DNA from: Hoyosella subflava DQS3-9A1
GTDB taxonomy: Bacteria > Actinomycetota > Actinomycetes > Mycobacteriales > Mycobacteriaceae
Assembly (NCBI RefSeq): GCF_000214175.1
Contig: NC_015564.1
Location: forward strand, 4,278,001-4,342,000
DNA length: 64,000 nucleotides
Direction of reading: 5' to 3'
Shown in pieces: positions 26,605 to 35,100 of this stretch. Position 1 is the stretch's first letter. Every line of letters begins with the position of its first letter. The notes below the pieces were generated by a model that searched no databases, had not been told where the DNA came from, and saw only the letters and a list, made by a program, of their open reading frames with translations. A program made the position numbers and the translations under genes.

Positions 26605-28044
26605 ATGGCGGTCGGAATGGCAGATTCTGCCCACAGCAGCGGTGGTCTAAGGCGCTTTCGCTTGCCATGGTGGGCGCATGCCGGGCTTATTCTTGCGGCC
26701 CTACTCGTCGTTGCTTTCCATATTCGCGTCATCCCGATCGGTGCCCCGCACTGGGGCCTGTTCCAGAACATGGTCGACGTTCAGGTGTATGCCGTCGGCG
26801 GCTCCCTGGTTCGTGAGGGGCAGGCTCTTTACGAGGGCAACGTCATCGGCAATCTACCCTTCACGTATCCGCCATTCGCCGCGGTGCTCTTCACCGTCCT
26901 GGCTGGATTAAACAAGGCATGGCTGATTGGCCTGTGGGCTGGTGCGACAATCGCGGCGTTATGGCTCACTATTGTCCTCTCGTGGCGCGCGCTCGGCTAC
27001 CGGGCAGGCTGGCAGTTGCTGGTCGTTAGCGCGTATCTGACGGTGATTGCGACGTGGCTCGAACCTGTCCGCACCACGATCTGGTACGGCCAGATCAACA
27101 TCTTCCTGATGTTGCTTATCGTCTGGGATCTCACACGCCCTAAAGGCAGCGTCCTGCGCGGGTGGACCGTCGGCATTGCTGCGGGGATCAAGCTGACACC
27201 AGCCTTCTTCTTCGTCTACCTCGTTCTTGCGAAGCAGTGGCGTGCGTTTACAACGGCGGTTGTCGCGTTCCTTGCCACAGTGGCAATCGGGTTTGCAGTG
27301 ATTCCCCGGGATGCCCTGACATTCTGGCAGGGCAAGTTGTTCGAGGCTGAACGGGTGGGCAGGATCGACTCTCCCGCGAATCAATCGATAACGGGAGCCC
27401 TCGCACAGATTCTCGGCACACCCGAGCCGTCACGTCTCGGCGTCGCAGCAGTCACGATGGTGGTACTTGCACTGGGACTCACCGCAATGTGGCTCGCTCA
27501 TCGGTCGGGTCAAGAACTACTTGCCGTGACACTTACCGGCCTGACCGCGTGCATGATTTCACCGTTCTCTTGGGGCCATCATTGGGTGTGGTTCATTCCA
27601 CTCCTCGCGATTCTGTGTCACTACGCGGCGACGTCGCGCTACCGCGTCATGTGGGCGCTTCCTGTTGCGTTGTTCCTCGCAGCGGCCTGCTGGATTCAGC
27701 GGTTCATCGATATCACGCAACCGGCGGGCGTGTTCTACGCCATCGGCACCTTCATGCTCCTGCCCTCGAATCCTGCCCTCGTCACGACCGTCCGTTTGGC
27801 GTACCCCCTGATCTACCTCATCATTGTCGTGACCGTCCTCGCGATCCTCGGTTCGCGCGCGTATCGCGCTCGCCACAACGCAGAGGGACACCCGCAACGA
27901 GGCAATCTGCCTGTCCCTGCCGACGGTGGCAATGTCGTTCCGCCTTCCGCCCGCAGCGCGTCTCGAACAGCGCGGGCGATCAGGCACCACCGGCATGAAC
28001 AGACCGGGGCAACTGTTGGCTTCGGAGCGTCAGCCCAGAGTTAG
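26605..28044 (+). CDS. GT87 family (DUF2029) membrane mannosyltransferase-like protein
   Basis: A 479-residue polytopic GT-C type glycosyltransferase with about ten membrane helices. An acidic residue in the first loop (NMVDVQVYAVGG) is followed by FTYPPFAAVLF, the family's typical P-P-F segment. Related enzymes use polyprenyl-phosphate mannose to build PIM, lipomannan or lipoarabinomannan. ATG 26605 is favoured over 26584 because AGGGGG stands at good spacing. The C-terminal 50 residues are cytosolic and basic. It is convergent with ligD and overlaps its end by four bases. Confidence 0.8.
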   Translation: MAVGMADSAHSSGGLRRFRLPWWAHAGLILAALLVVAFHIRVIPIGAPHWGLFQNMVDVQVYAVGGSLVREGQALYEGNVIGNLPFTYPPFAAVLFTVLAGLNKAWLIGLWAGATIAALWLTIVLSWRALGYRAGWQLLVVSAYLTVIATWLEPVRTTIWYGQINIFLMLLIVWDLTRPKGSVLRGWTVGIAAGIKLTPAFFFVYLVLAKQWRAFTTAVVAFLATVAIGFAVIPRDALTFWQGKLFEAERVGRIDSPANQSITGALAQILGTPEPSRLGVAAVTMVVLALGLTAMWLAHRSGQELLAVTLTGLTACMISPFSWGHHWVWFIPLLAILCHYAATSRYRVMWALPVALFLAAACWIQRFIDITQPAGVFYAIGTFMLLPSNPALVTTVRLAYPLIYLIIVVTVLAILGSRAYRARHNAEGHPQRGNLPVPADGGNVVPPSARSASRTARAIRHHRHEQTGATVGFGASAQS

Positions 28045-30293
28045 CTACGCATCCAGACGGGATGGCGCAGCCGTCGCGCGCTGGTCCACTCCTGGAACCG
28101 CACGGTCCCCTCCATCTCGGGCCTGACCCACACGACATCACGCAACTGGGTTTCAGACGACTCAGGTTCGCTTGCCCAGTCGGCGAACGGGCTTTTTTCC
28201 TGCACAAGGAGCGTCAACCGCTCAAGCAGTTCGGCGCGCTGTTTCTCCGACCACCCCGTTCCTACGCGTCCCGCGTAGCGAAGCTTCCCATCCCGCATCA
28301 CTCCCACCAGTAAGGCGCCGATGCCGCCACCGTGGCCTCCTTCGCCTGGTTTCCAGCCACCCACAACGACGTTTTGGGTCCGCCAGTTCTTGTGCTTGAG
28401 CCAGGCGGTGCCTCGTTGACCGGGCAGATAAATCGAGTCGCGGCGCTTCGCGATCACGCCTTCCCAGCCTCGCTGAACCGACTCAGCGATCGCATCCTCG
28501 GCCGAACCCGTGAGCAGCGGCGGAACACTCGCACACCGCAAGAGACCAGCAACGGCTTCGAGCACCTTCCGCCGGTCGGACCAGGGTTTCCGTGTCAGCG
28601 AGGTGCCGTCGAGATAAAGCACGTCGAAAACCAGGTAGGTCGCCTCACGTGGTGCTTCCCTGAGCCGCGCGAAGCTCGTCACCCCCTCTTCGCCGAAACC
28701 GACTAGTTCGCCATCGAGGACCACCTCATGACCACCCAGGTCCTCGCTGAGCTGCCGCAGTTGTGGGTAGTCGCGCGTCACATCAATTCCGCTGCGGCTC
28801 AGCAGCCGCACCGTGCCCTCGCTGATCTCGGCGATCGCACGGTAACCGTCCCACTTGCCCTCGAACGCCCACTCCCCGGCGTCAAGTCGCTTTATGGACG
28901 CCGACTTGGCAAGCATCGGTGACAAGCCGCGCGGTATGCCCCGCACGCGGCGATTCGCGTCCGGCGCCTTCATCTTGTGCATCAGCCAGTTCTTGCCGCC
29001 CGTTTTGATCAACGCATATCTGCCTTGGGCGCGTTTCCCATGAAGTTCGACGATCACCTCATCGTCGCGCCACTTTTCCAGCGTGTATGTGCCGCGATCC
29101 CAGATCTTCACCTCGCCCGCGCCGTACTGGCCACGCGGGATCTCCCCCGCGAAGCTCCCGTACGCCATCGGATGTTCTTCGGTCTGCACGGCAAGGTGGT
29201 TGACGTCCGGGGTGTCGGGGATGTTCTTCGGCACCGCCCACGAGACGAGTACACCGTCGCGCTCGAGCCTGAAGTCGTAGTGCAGTCGGCGGGCATGATG
29301 TTCCTGGATGACGAAGAGTGGCTCACTTTCATTTTCCTTGAGATTTTCACTCGGTTCCGGGACCGGTTCCGGGGTTAGCGCGCGGTCGCGTTTCGCCCGG
29401 TACAGAGCAAGCCGATCCGGGCCTGACTCACTTGGCCGCGGCCGCTCAGGTGACAGCAGGTCCCCGAATTCATCGACGCGGCGCAGCACGTCCGAAAACG
29501 TCAGGTGTGCGATGTGCGGGTCGTCGAGTTCTTCCCAGGAACGGGGGGCCGCGACGTACGGGTGTGACTGGCCCCGTAGTGAATACGGCGCGATGGTCGT
29601 TTTTGCTGCCGAGTTCTGGCTCCAGTCGACGAAGATCTTGCCGGGACGCGCCGCTTTGGACATGGTGGCGGTAACCAGTTCGGGGAGCGCACGTTCGAGG
29701 CTCGCCGCAACGGATTGCGCAACACGGGACGCCTGCGCGGAGCTCACGGGATCTACGAGCGGTACATAGAGGTGCAGTCCCTTACTGCCTGACGTGACCG
29801 GATAGACAGGCAGGCCGATCTCGCGGAAGATCTCCCGAATACGTTTCGCGACGACCGCGCAGTCCGCCAGCGTCGTGCCTGGCCCGGGGTCGAGGTCAAA
29901 CACGATCCGGTTAGCTGGCCCCGGCTTTCCCGACCGAGCGATCCACTGGGGCACATGCACTTCCAGTGCCGCCTGCTGACCGATCCACACGAGCGCGGCA
30001 GTGGAATTGAGCAACGGATACGTCACCGTGCGCGACTTGTGCTCGAGGGGAAGACGCGGAATCCAGTCTGGGGCGGAGAACGGAATGTTCTTCTCAAAAA
30101 ATGGCGTCGCCGTCACCCCGTCCGGCCAGCGTTTTCGGGTCGCAGGCCGGTCACGAATGTGCGGCAGCATCACCGAGGCGATTGCCTCGTAGTAAGCGAT
30201 AATCTCACCCTTGGTGGTTCCCGTTTCGGGGTAGAGCACTTTGTCGAGATGCGTGAGCGCAACGGTATACCCGTCGATGACCAGTTTCGACAT
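28041..30293 (-). CDS. ligD: Multifunctional NHEJ DNA ligase LigD (POL-PE-LIG)
   Basis: A 750-residue protein with the mycobacterial domain order. The polymerase (1-300) has the metal pair in FDLDPGPG (D133/D135). The 3'-phosphoesterase (about 320-440) has HHARRLHYDFRLERDG. The ligase (about 465-750) has EGKWDGYRA with the adenylation lysine near 479 and LVGFGEEG and GWEGVIAKRRDS downstream. It trims, fills and seals double-strand breaks with Ku. ATG 30293 follows GGAAGGG. It is divergent from ku with 53 bases between the starts. Confidence 0.96.
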   Translation of the reverse strand: MSKLVIDGYTVALTHLDKVLYPETGTTKGEIIAYYEAIASVMLPHIRDRPATRKRWPDGVTATPFFEKNIPFSAPDWIPRLPLEHKSRTVTYPLLNSTAALVWIGQQAALEVHVPQWIARSGKPGPANRIVFDLDPGPGTTLADCAVVAKRIREIFREIGLPVYPVTSGSKGLHLYVPLVDPVSSAQASRVAQSVAASLERALPELVTATMSKAARPGKIFVDWSQNSAAKTTIAPYSLRGQSHPYVAAPRSWEELDDPHIAHLTFSDVLRRVDEFGDLLSPERPRPSESGPDRLALYRAKRDRALTPEPVPEPSENLKENESEPLFVIQEHHARRLHYDFRLERDGVLVSWAVPKNIPDTPDVNHLAVQTEEHPMAYGSFAGEIPRGQYGAGEVKIWDRGTYTLEKWRDDEVIVELHGKRAQGRYALIKTGGKNWLMHKMKAPDANRRVRGIPRGLSPMLAKSASIKRLDAGEWAFEGKWDGYRAIAEISEGTVRLLSRSGIDVTRDYPQLRQLSEDLGGHEVVLDGELVGFGEEGVTSFARLREAPREATYLVFDVLYLDGTSLTRKPWSDRRKVLEAVAGLLRCASVPPLLTGSAEDAIAESVQRGWEGVIAKRRDSIYLPGQRGTAWLKHKNWRTQNVVVGGWKPGEGGHGGGIGALLVGVMRDGKLRYAGRVGTGWSEKQRAELLERLTLLVQEKSPFADWASEPESSETQLRDVVWVRPEMEGTVRFQEWTSARRLRHPVWMRS

Positions 30294-30346
30294 ACAGGCC
30301 CTTCCGTTGGCTACCCCCGGAACAGGTTGTCGGCAATACTAAGATC

Positions 30347-31132
30347 ATGCGCTCAATATGGAAAGGTGCACTCACTTTCGGGCTCGTCAACGTGCCCGTG
30401 AAGGTGTACGCGGCGACAGAAGACCACGACATCAGTTTCCACCAGGTTCACGCAGAGGACCGTGGGCGCATCAGATATCGCCGGATTTGCGAAGAATGCG
30501 GGAAACAAGTCGAATTCCGGGACATAGCGAAGGCGTACACCTCCGATGATGACGAAATGGTCATCATCACTGACGAGGACCTGGCGAGCATCCCCAAAGA
30601 CATCACCCGCGAAATCGAGGTCGTCGAGTTCGTACCTGCTGACCAGCTCGACCCGGTCATGTTCGATCGTGCGTATTATCTCGAGCCCGACGGCAAGTCC
30701 ACCAAGGCATATCAACTGCTGCAGAAGACTCTTGCCGGAACGGACCGCATCGCGATCGCGCATTTCGCACTGCGCAGCAAGACACGACTTGCCGCACTGC
30801 GCGTCAAAGGCAATACGCTGATGGTGCAGACGCTGCTGTGGCCCGATGAGATCCGCGATCCCGAATTCTCCTCACTTGAAAAAGAGGCGAAGATCAGCAA
30901 GGCCGAACTCGACATGGCCAATCAAGTCGTCGACTCGATGACCAAGGATTTCGAACCCGACCAGCACGCCGATGAATACCAGGAAAAGCTGCGTGAACTG
31001 ATCGAGAACAAACTCGCACAGGGCGAGTCGTACACACCACCCGAACCTACCGGTGAAGATCTCGACAAGGACGTCTCCGACCTTCTCGCTTCGCTCGAAG
31101 CGACGCTGAAGGCGAGTAGTCAAAAGAAATGA
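30347..31132 (+). CDS. ku: DNA end-binding protein Ku
   Basis: A 261-residue bacterial Ku that forms a homodimeric ring on DNA ends and recruits LigD. It starts MRSIWKGALTFGLVNVPVKVYAATED, the standard Ku opening, and the Ku core covers nearly the whole protein. It lacks a long lysine-rich C-terminal extension and ends in a short ...SSQKK tail. No ribosome-binding site is obvious and TACTAAGAT lies just before the ATG, so a leaderless transcript is possible. It is divergent from ligD. Its TGA overlaps the ATG of the next gene. Confidence 0.96.
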   Translation: MRSIWKGALTFGLVNVPVKVYAATEDHDISFHQVHAEDRGRIRYRRICEECGKQVEFRDIAKAYTSDDDEMVIITDEDLASIPKDITREIEVVEFVPADQLDPVMFDRAYYLEPDGKSTKAYQLLQKTLAGTDRIAIAHFALRSKTRLAALRVKGNTLMVQTLLWPDEIRDPEFSSLEKEAKISKAELDMANQVVDSMTKDFEPDQHADEYQEKLRELIENKLAQGESYTPPEPTGEDLDKDVSDLLASLEATLKASSQKK

Positions 31133-32337
31133 TCAATCTCGACGCTTTACTCGCCCCTGTTGACCAATTTCTCGAGCAGCATTACCCCACTCCATTTCGC
31201 TTGGGCCAGCCGCCGCACACCGTGTATGTCAGCGGCGCGGACGCATCCGAAGCCATCACACAAGCGTGGGCGGCACAGGCTCTTGGGCTGATCGACACAC
31301 ACCACGATCTGCTCCAGACGCTTGATGAGCATGGGGTACTCCCCCGTGTCATTGACCGGTTGAGCGAAAGACCCATTCACGACTTACGGTTCGACTTTGA
31401 AGACGGCTACGGCTGGCGTGATGACGCGATAGAAAATCGACATGCGTTGCGTGCCGGAGAAGCGCTGCAGCGGCTCTCCCAGCAGTCCGATGGGCCGCAG
31501 AGCTGCGGTGTCCGACCGAAAGGCCTCGCTCCCCACGAACGCCACCGGCTCGTCCAGACTCTCGAAGCAGTTCTCGCTGGGGCAGGCGGCGTACCGGCCG
31601 GGTTCGTCTTCACCGTGCCCAAGCTTCGTCACGCTGACCAGGTTCCTGCTGTGGTCGCACTCTGCCGCGAGTTTGAACGGGTTCACGGTCTCAGCGACGG
31701 AGCGCTGAAGTTTGAGCTGCAGATTGAGTCGCCACAAGCCGTGATCGCCGCTGACGGCACTGTTCCCCTTGCCCCTGCGCTTCATGCTTCGGAAGGCCGC
31801 TGCACCGGACTGCATTTCGGCACATACGACTACAGCGCCGCCTGCGGAATCGCCCCGCAGCATCAGTCGCTCGATCACCCGGTCGCTGATCACGCGAAAG
31901 CAGTCATGCTCGCTGCTGCTGCCCAAACGGGGGTTTGGGTGTGCGACGGATCGACTCAGATCGTCCCTGCAGGCGAGGAGAAACAGCAGGAGTCGGCTCT
32001 CCGTAATCACCATCGGCTGGTGACGCGGTCCCTCGCGAACGGCTTTTATCAGGGCTGGGATATGCACCCCGGCCACCTCGTCACTCGATGGCTTGCCACG
32101 TTCAGTTTTTACCGTGAATCGCTGGCTGTGGCGGCCCCGCGGCTGGAGAGTTACTTGCGGCGCCAGTCAGGCGGAGTTGTCGACGAACCCGCGACCGCGC
32201 AGGCGCTCGCCACAGTGGTGCTCCGGGGACTTGACTGCGGTGCGTTCGAGGAGGCAGACGTTGTCGCGCTGAGTTCTCACAGCAGTACGGGGATACTGGA
32301 GGAGTTAGTGCAGCGAACGCTGCCCGATACTCCCTGA
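31129..32337 (+). CDS. DUF6986-like aldolase/citrate lyase-type protein
   Basis: A 402-residue protein of the HpcH/citrate-lyase-beta/malate-synthase type TIM barrel. An acidic motif DLRFDFEDGYG lies near residue 87 and KFELQIESPQAV near 188, where this superfamily places its metal-binding Glu and Asp. Family members occur beside allantoicase in actinobacteria. It is followed by allantoicase and allantoinase, so disposal of the glyoxylate made from allantoate is a reasonable guess, not a shown activity. It overlaps the ku stop codon by ATGA, so its translation depends partly on ku transcription. Confidence 0.65.
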   Translation: MINLDALLAPVDQFLEQHYPTPFRLGQPPHTVYVSGADASEAITQAWAAQALGLIDTHHDLLQTLDEHGVLPRVIDRLSERPIHDLRFDFEDGYGWRDDAIENRHALRAGEALQRLSQQSDGPQSCGVRPKGLAPHERHRLVQTLEAVLAGAGGVPAGFVFTVPKLRHADQVPAVVALCREFERVHGLSDGALKFELQIESPQAVIAADGTVPLAPALHASEGRCTGLHFGTYDYSAACGIAPQHQSLDHPVADHAKAVMLAAAAQTGVWVCDGSTQIVPAGEEKQQESALRNHHRLVTRSLANGFYQGWDMHPGHLVTRWLATFSFYRESLAVAAPRLESYLRRQSGGVVDEPATAQALATVVLRGLDCGAFEEADVVALSSHSSTGILEELVQRTLPDTP

Positions 32338-32357
32338 AATTGATATCCGGAGGCCCC

Positions 32358-33362
32358 GTGACTGATGCACCGAAGTTCACCCAGCTGCCAGATCTTGCGG
32401 TTCGCAGCTTAGGAGGCTCGGTGGTGTGGGCGAACGACGAGTCGTTCGCTGAGAAAGAGAATCTCATTCGCCCGCTGCCGCCTGGCTTCAGCCCTGCAAC
32501 GTTCGGCCATAAGGGGCAGGTGTATGACGGGTGGGAGACGCGGCGCCGTCGTGAACCTGGATGTGACGAAGCGATCGTGCGCCTTGGAGTGCCTGGAGTA
32601 ATTCACGGGGTCGTCGTGGACACCGCATTCTTTACTGGTAACTATCCTCCCGAAATCTCGCTGGAGGCGGCAGCGGTCGCCGGTTATCCGTCCCCCGAAG
32701 CGCTGCGCGACGAGGCTAAGTGGGAGCCACTCGTTTTGCGCACCGCCGTGACTGGTGATTCCGCGAACATGTTCCCCGTCTCAGATGAGCGGCGTTTTAC
32801 GCACGTCAAGCTGACTTTAATTCCAGATGGTGGCGTCGCCCGACTACGCGTCCATGGCTACGGGGTGCCCGATCCCGAGTTTCTTGCCGCGGGCCCCGTC
32901 GATGTCGCCGCACTCGAAAATGGCGGACATGTCACTGGCTGCTCCAACTGGTTCTATAGCTCACCGCACAACCTGTTGATGCCGGGCTACGCGCGGGTGA
33001 TGGGTGATGGCTGGGAAACCTCCCGCAGGCGGTTCTCGCCCGGTGAATGGGAGTCGAGCAACGACTGGGTTGAGGTACATCTGGCTGCGGAAGCCGCTCT
33101 TCGCGTCGTAGAGCTGGACACCACCTGTTTCCTCCACAATGCGCCGGGGGCCGCGTCGGTGCGCGGCCGTGTCGGAGATGAGTGGGTGGAGTTGTTGCCG
33201 CGCACTGCTCTTCAGCCTGATACCCGGCACCGGTTCCGTGTAGAAGCGGCTGGTGTGACGGATCTTCGGCTGGATATCTACCCCGACGGCGGGCTGAGCA
33301 GGCTGCGCGCATGGGGGACGCTCACTCCCGCAGGTCTTGCCGCACTGACGGAGCCGAGGTGA
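32358..33362 (+). CDS. alc: Allantoicase
   Basis: A 334-residue enzyme that splits allantoate into ureidoglycolate and urea. The family's internal duplication is plain: GWETRRRREPG in the first half is echoed by GWETSRRRFSPG in the second, each in a jelly-roll domain with a DTAFFTGN or DTTCFLHN segment. GTG 32358 is chosen because GGAGG stands five bases before it, whereas the in-frame start at 32340 has none. It lies between the DUF6986 gene and allantoinase in one operon. Confidence 0.93.
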   Translation: MTDAPKFTQLPDLAVRSLGGSVVWANDESFAEKENLIRPLPPGFSPATFGHKGQVYDGWETRRRREPGCDEAIVRLGVPGVIHGVVVDTAFFTGNYPPEISLEAAAVAGYPSPEALRDEAKWEPLVLRTAVTGDSANMFPVSDERRFTHVKLTLIPDGGVARLRVHGYGVPDPEFLAAGPVDVAALENGGHVTGCSNWFYSSPHNLLMPGYARVMGDGWETSRRRFSPGEWESSNDWVEVHLAAEAALRVVELDTTCFLHNAPGAASVRGRVGDEWVELLPRTALQPDTRHRFRVEAAGVTDLRLDIYPDGGLSRLRAWGTLTPAGLAALTEPR

Positions 33363-33363
33363 G

Positions 33364-34284
33364 ATGGACGTGACGTACCCCCGTGACCTGATCGGCTACG
33401 GCAAGAATCCTCCCGACCCGCAGTGGCCCGGTGGCGCGAAAGTGGCTGTCCAGTTTGTCCTCAACTATGAGGAGGGCGGCGAGAACTCCGTGCTCGATGG
33501 CGATGCCGGTTCGGAAACATTCCTGTCGGACATCGTTTTCGCGCAGTCGTACCCGGACCGGCACATGAGCATGGAGTCGCTGTACGAATACGGTTCCCGA
33601 GCTGGTGTGTGGCGGGTGCTGCGCATCTTCGAGCGGCGCGGACTTCCCTTGACCGTGTTCGCGGTTGCCCGCGCTCTTGAACGGAACCCGGAGGTAGCAG
33701 CGGCCTTTGGTGAACTCGGACACGAGATCGCCAGCCATGGACTGCGCTGGATCAGCTACCAGCAGCTCGACCCCGAAATTGAACGAGCCCACATGGCCGA
33801 GGCAGTCGGGATCATTCGCGACCTCACGGGTGCGGCACCACTTGGCTGGTACACGGGGCGCGATTCGCCAAACACCCGTCGGCTTGTCGTGGAGCACGGT
33901 GGCTTCACCTATGATGCCGATTCCTACGCGGACGACCTTCCCTATTGGGTCGATGTTCCCCTAGGTGACGGCTCAATTAAACACCTGGTTGTCCCGTACA
34001 CGCTGGAAACGAACGACATGCGTTTTGCCTCACCTGCGGGTTTCGCGAATGGCGAGGAGTTCTTCGCGCACCTGCGCGACGCGTTCGACGTGCTGTACCG
34101 GGAGGGCAGCGAGGGCGCACCGAAAATGATGTCCGTGGGTTTGCATTGCCGGATAGTTGGGCGCCCGTCTCGTACGGCCGCACTGGAACGCTTCCTCGAC
34201 TACGTGCAAGGCCATGAGGAGGTGTGGGTGACCCGGCGCATCGATATCGCAGATCATTGGCGCCGGATACACCCAGCGAACTAG
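33364..34284 (+). CDS. puuE: Allantoinase, PuuE (polysaccharide deacetylase-like) type
   Basis: A 306-residue metal-independent allantoinase that opens allantoin to allantoate. It has the NodB-like barrel with FVLNYEEGGENSVLDGD (about residues 31-47), ASHGLRWISYQ (about 126) and GWYTGRDSPNTRRLV (about 160). These are close to the Pseudomonas PuuE pattern and unlike the amidohydrolase AllB. ATG 33364 follows the allantoicase stop by one base, so the genes are coupled. It is convergent with the DUF5701-like gene, six bases away. Confidence 0.92.
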   Translation: MDVTYPRDLIGYGKNPPDPQWPGGAKVAVQFVLNYEEGGENSVLDGDAGSETFLSDIVFAQSYPDRHMSMESLYEYGSRAGVWRVLRIFERRGLPLTVFAVARALERNPEVAAAFGELGHEIASHGLRWISYQQLDPEIERAHMAEAVGIIRDLTGAAPLGWYTGRDSPNTRRLVVEHGGFTYDADSYADDLPYWVDVPLGDGSIKHLVVPYTLETNDMRFASPAGFANGEEFFAHLRDAFDVLYREGSEGAPKMMSVGLHCRIVGRPSRTAALERFLDYVQGHEEVWVTRRIDIADHWRRIHPAN

Positions 34285-34290
34285 GCGCCG

Positions 34291-34929
34291 TCAGATCCGG
34301 CTGGCGCAGGACGCGATCCCCAGCCATGTGTGCCGGTTCCCCGCCCAGCAGAAGCCCAGTTTCGGCGCTCTGTTGCTGATCCAGATTCCCGGTACACGAC
34401 GATCGCCGCAGCGTGAGCCGGGGGTTTGGATGCAGTTGTTCTTTTCGAGCGACTTTGGGTAATGGAGCAGGAACGCGGCTCCTTCCTCGGCGGTGAGCGG
34501 GCTGCGATCTTCATCGGCGAATTTCGCCATCGCTTCGTCTGGCGTCCAGTTCCGGGTGGCGGCCCCTCGATCGATGTCGATCACCGCATACAAAGGTGAT
34601 TCAGGAATGTCGAGGCCAGTGATCGGTGTGAACGTGTCAATATCGGCCGTGTCGGCTGAGATGAATCCTGGCCGACTCCCGAAGCGCAGCAAGGGAATAA
34701 CCTCGGACACTGGGAGTGCGCTGCGGTGCAGCACCAGCGCGAACGGGACACGAGCGGGTTCGGGCAGCGCGGAACCGGCTGTTTCTCTAACGAGTGCATC
34801 CCGCAGACCTTCGGTATCGGCGAGCGCCTCATCGGAACGCCCTGCGGCGGTGAGGGCGCGGCGGAGATTGTCGATCTGACGGTTGACCTCTGCTTCAGCG
34901 GCTTCCTTGGTCAGTTCAGCGGTCGTCAT
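34291..34929 (-). CDS. DUF5701-like protein, unknown function
   Basis: A 212-residue protein. The N-terminal helix (AELTKEAAEAEVNRQIDNLR) is followed by a mixed alpha/beta domain with VPFALVLHRSALPVSEVIPLL and a Cys-containing C-terminus (GSRCGDRRVPGIWISNRAPKLGFCWAG written in two parts: SRCGDRR and LGFCWAG). It resembles the actinobacterial DUF5701 family. ATG 34929 is preferred over GTG 34959, because the protein then starts at the conserved helix. It sits on the opposite strand inside the ureide gene group and shows no link to it. Confidence 0.62.
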   Translation of the reverse strand: MTTAELTKEAAEAEVNRQIDNLRRALTAAGRSDEALADTEGLRDALVRETAGSALPEPARVPFALVLHRSALPVSEVIPLLRFGSRPGFISADTADIDTFTPITGLDIPESPLYAVIDIDRGAATRNWTPDEAMAKFADEDRSPLTAEEGAAFLLHYPKSLEKNNCIQTPGSRCGDRRVPGIWISNRAPKLGFCWAGNRHTWLGIASCASRI

Positions 34930-35100
34930 GTGAGCCCCACTTTCTGTCGTGACCCACAATTAACGTACGCGGTACGAGAAATGTTCCCGCGAATATATTC
35001 ATGCCTTCATCAGCTTGTGACGCGACAGCATATCGCTGCAACAGAGTCTTCCTACTGTTCTAAGTCAGGCTGATCATCGTCCCCCGCAGGCAGGTGCACA

